A stretch of 44,629 bases of DNA, taken from NCBI GenBank assembly GCA_903915535.1, contig CAIWTJ010000123.1, forward strand, positions 1 to 44,629. Reading direction: 5' to 3'. The stretch's first letter is position 1. Each line of letters starts with the position of its first letter. The notes below the pieces were generated by a model. The model worked only from the letters and a program-made list of their open reading frames with translations, had not been told where the DNA came from and made no database searches. The DNA is from Enhydrobacter aerosaccus. GTDB taxonomy: Bacteria; Pseudomonadota; Alphaproteobacteria; Reyranellales; Reyranellaceae. The position numbers and the translations under genes were made by a program. Shown here one piece after another: positions 43,908-44,629 of this stretch.

Positions 43908-44629
43908 ATGGCGCTCAGCTACCGCACCAGGCGCAAACTGCAGAAGGCCTTCGACAAGGCGGCGCTCGCCGTGTCGGTCGCGGTGCTGCTGGCACCGTGC
44001 CTGTTCGTCTTCTTCTGGATGGTCTCGCTGTCGCTCAAGTACGACATCGACAATACCGCCTGGCCGCCGGTGTTCTGGCCGGAAGAGCCGACGTGGGACA
44101 ATTTCATCAAGGTCTTCGACGAGAGCCCGATGTTCCTCTACTTCTGGAACTCGGTACAGGTCACGGGCTCCGCGACTCTCGTGGCGTTGCTGCTGGGTGT
44201 TCCGGCGGGCTACGGCATCGCCAAGGCGAAAGCCAATCGCATGGCCGGCATCCTGCTGCTCAGCCGCATGACGCCCGGCCTTTCGTACCTCATCCCGCTG
44301 TTCACCATGTTCCAGGTGTTGGGCCTGATCGGGACGGTGTGGCCGATCGCGCTCACCCACATGGTGATCACGCTGCCGATCATCGTGTGGATCATGATCG
44401 GCTTCTTCGAGACCCAGCCGCACGAACTGGAAGAGGCCGCGCGCATCGACGGCGCCACCCTGTGGCAGGCGTTCCGGTACGTGGCGCTGCCGCTCGCGCG
44501 TCCCGGCATCGTGGTCGGCGCGATCCTGGCCTTCATCTCGTCGTGGAACAATTTCATCTTCGGCGCCGTGTTCGCCGGCCGCACCACGCGCACCATGCCG
44601 GTCGCGGTCTACAACATGCTGACCTTCGA
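43908..44629 (+). CDS. Sugar ABC transporter permease (MalG-like), 3' end outside window
   Basis: 240 codons are visible, with no stop before the window ends. The N-terminal part and the EAA loop QPHELEEAARIDGATLWQAFRYVALPLARPG identify the second CUT1 permease, and WNNFIFGAVFAGR is its usual downstream helix. It pairs with the preceding permease. The family is about 275-300 residues, so roughly 40-60 residues are missing. An ATP-binding gene is expected just beyond. Confidence 0.9.
   Translation, partial: MALSYRTRRKLQKAFDKAALAVSVAVLLAPCLFVFFWMVSLSLKYDIDNTAWPPVFWPEEPTWDNFIKVFDESPMFLYFWNSVQVTGSATLVALLLGVPAGYGIAKAKANRMAGILLLSRMTPGLSYLIPLFTMFQVLGLIGTVWPIALTHMVITLPIIVWIMIGFFETQPHELEEAARIDGATLWQAFRYVALPLARPGIVVGAILAFISSWNNFIFGAVFAGRTTRTMPVAVYNMLTF

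Noticed and set aside
41526..44423. 965-codon open frame antisense to the sugar ABC operon
   Set aside because: Composition (His/Asp/Arg/Gln-rich) is that of a reverse-complement shadow; three clear transporter genes lie on the other strand.

Overview
The window is dense, high-GC bacterial chromosome (by eye about two thirds G+C). Genes are tightly packed, often with 1-4 base stop/start overlaps, and GTG or TTG starts are common. Gene content and nomenclature (aerobic CobA-style corrin pathway, phnCDEE next to phnGHIJKLMN, a BluB, DUF1045 and DUF1636 proteins) fit an alphaproteobacterium. I cannot name the genus. No rRNA, tRNA, insertion sequence, prophage or CRISPR array was seen.

Layout. 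(1) 1-3359: a small cluster resembling the decaprenylphosphoryl-arabinose precursor pathway (DprE2-like SDR, DprE1-like FAD oxidase and GtrA-like membrane protein on the minus strand; a UbiA-type phosphoribosyltransferase divergent on the plus strand). (2) 3372-13977: a phosphonate system in two convergent arms. phnC-phnD-phnE-phnE-DUF1045 (uptake plus a 2H phosphoesterase) runs rightward. phnG-H-I-J-K-L-M-N (the C-P lyase core) runs leftward. Candidate Pho boxes sit in front of each arm. (3) 13969-17979: cobC/cobD (divergent) and cobO-cobQ (minus strand). (4) 18005-31816: a cobalamin riboswitch followed by one long coupled operon DUF1636-cobW-cobN-cobG-cobH-cobI-cobJ-(cobK on the opposite strand)-cobL-cobE-cobM-cobA-cobB-bluB. 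(5) 31824-37696: a second cobalamin riboswitch followed by a SAM methyltransferase, a BtuB-type TonB receptor and a BtuF-C-D importer. (6) 37647-44629: a membrane protein of unknown function, an MFS transporter, a MORN-repeat/aspartyl-protease lipoprotein coupled to an aldo/keto reductase, and a sugar-type ABC importer whose second permease runs off the window.

How it works together. The B12 block covers almost the whole aerobic route from uroporphyrinogen III to adenosylcobyric acid, aminopropanol attachment and lower-ligand synthesis. I do not see cobF, cobS/cobT, or the nucleotide-loop genes (cobP/U/V), so these must lie elsewhere or be replaced. Synthesis and uptake are each headed by their own riboswitch, so B12 should shut down both. 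The phosphonate block takes up phosphonates and converts them toward ribosyl cyclic phosphate. phnP is absent, and the DUF1045 2H phosphoesterase is the natural candidate to replace it upstream of PhnN.

Most striking items: a Pho box that overlaps the stop codon of cobC; cobK and cobL sharing one CATG as opposed start codons; an uncharacterised riboswitch-controlled methyltransferase in front of btuB; a strong hairpin between phnD and phnE; and a lipoprotein that fuses MORN repeats to a retropepsin-like domain.
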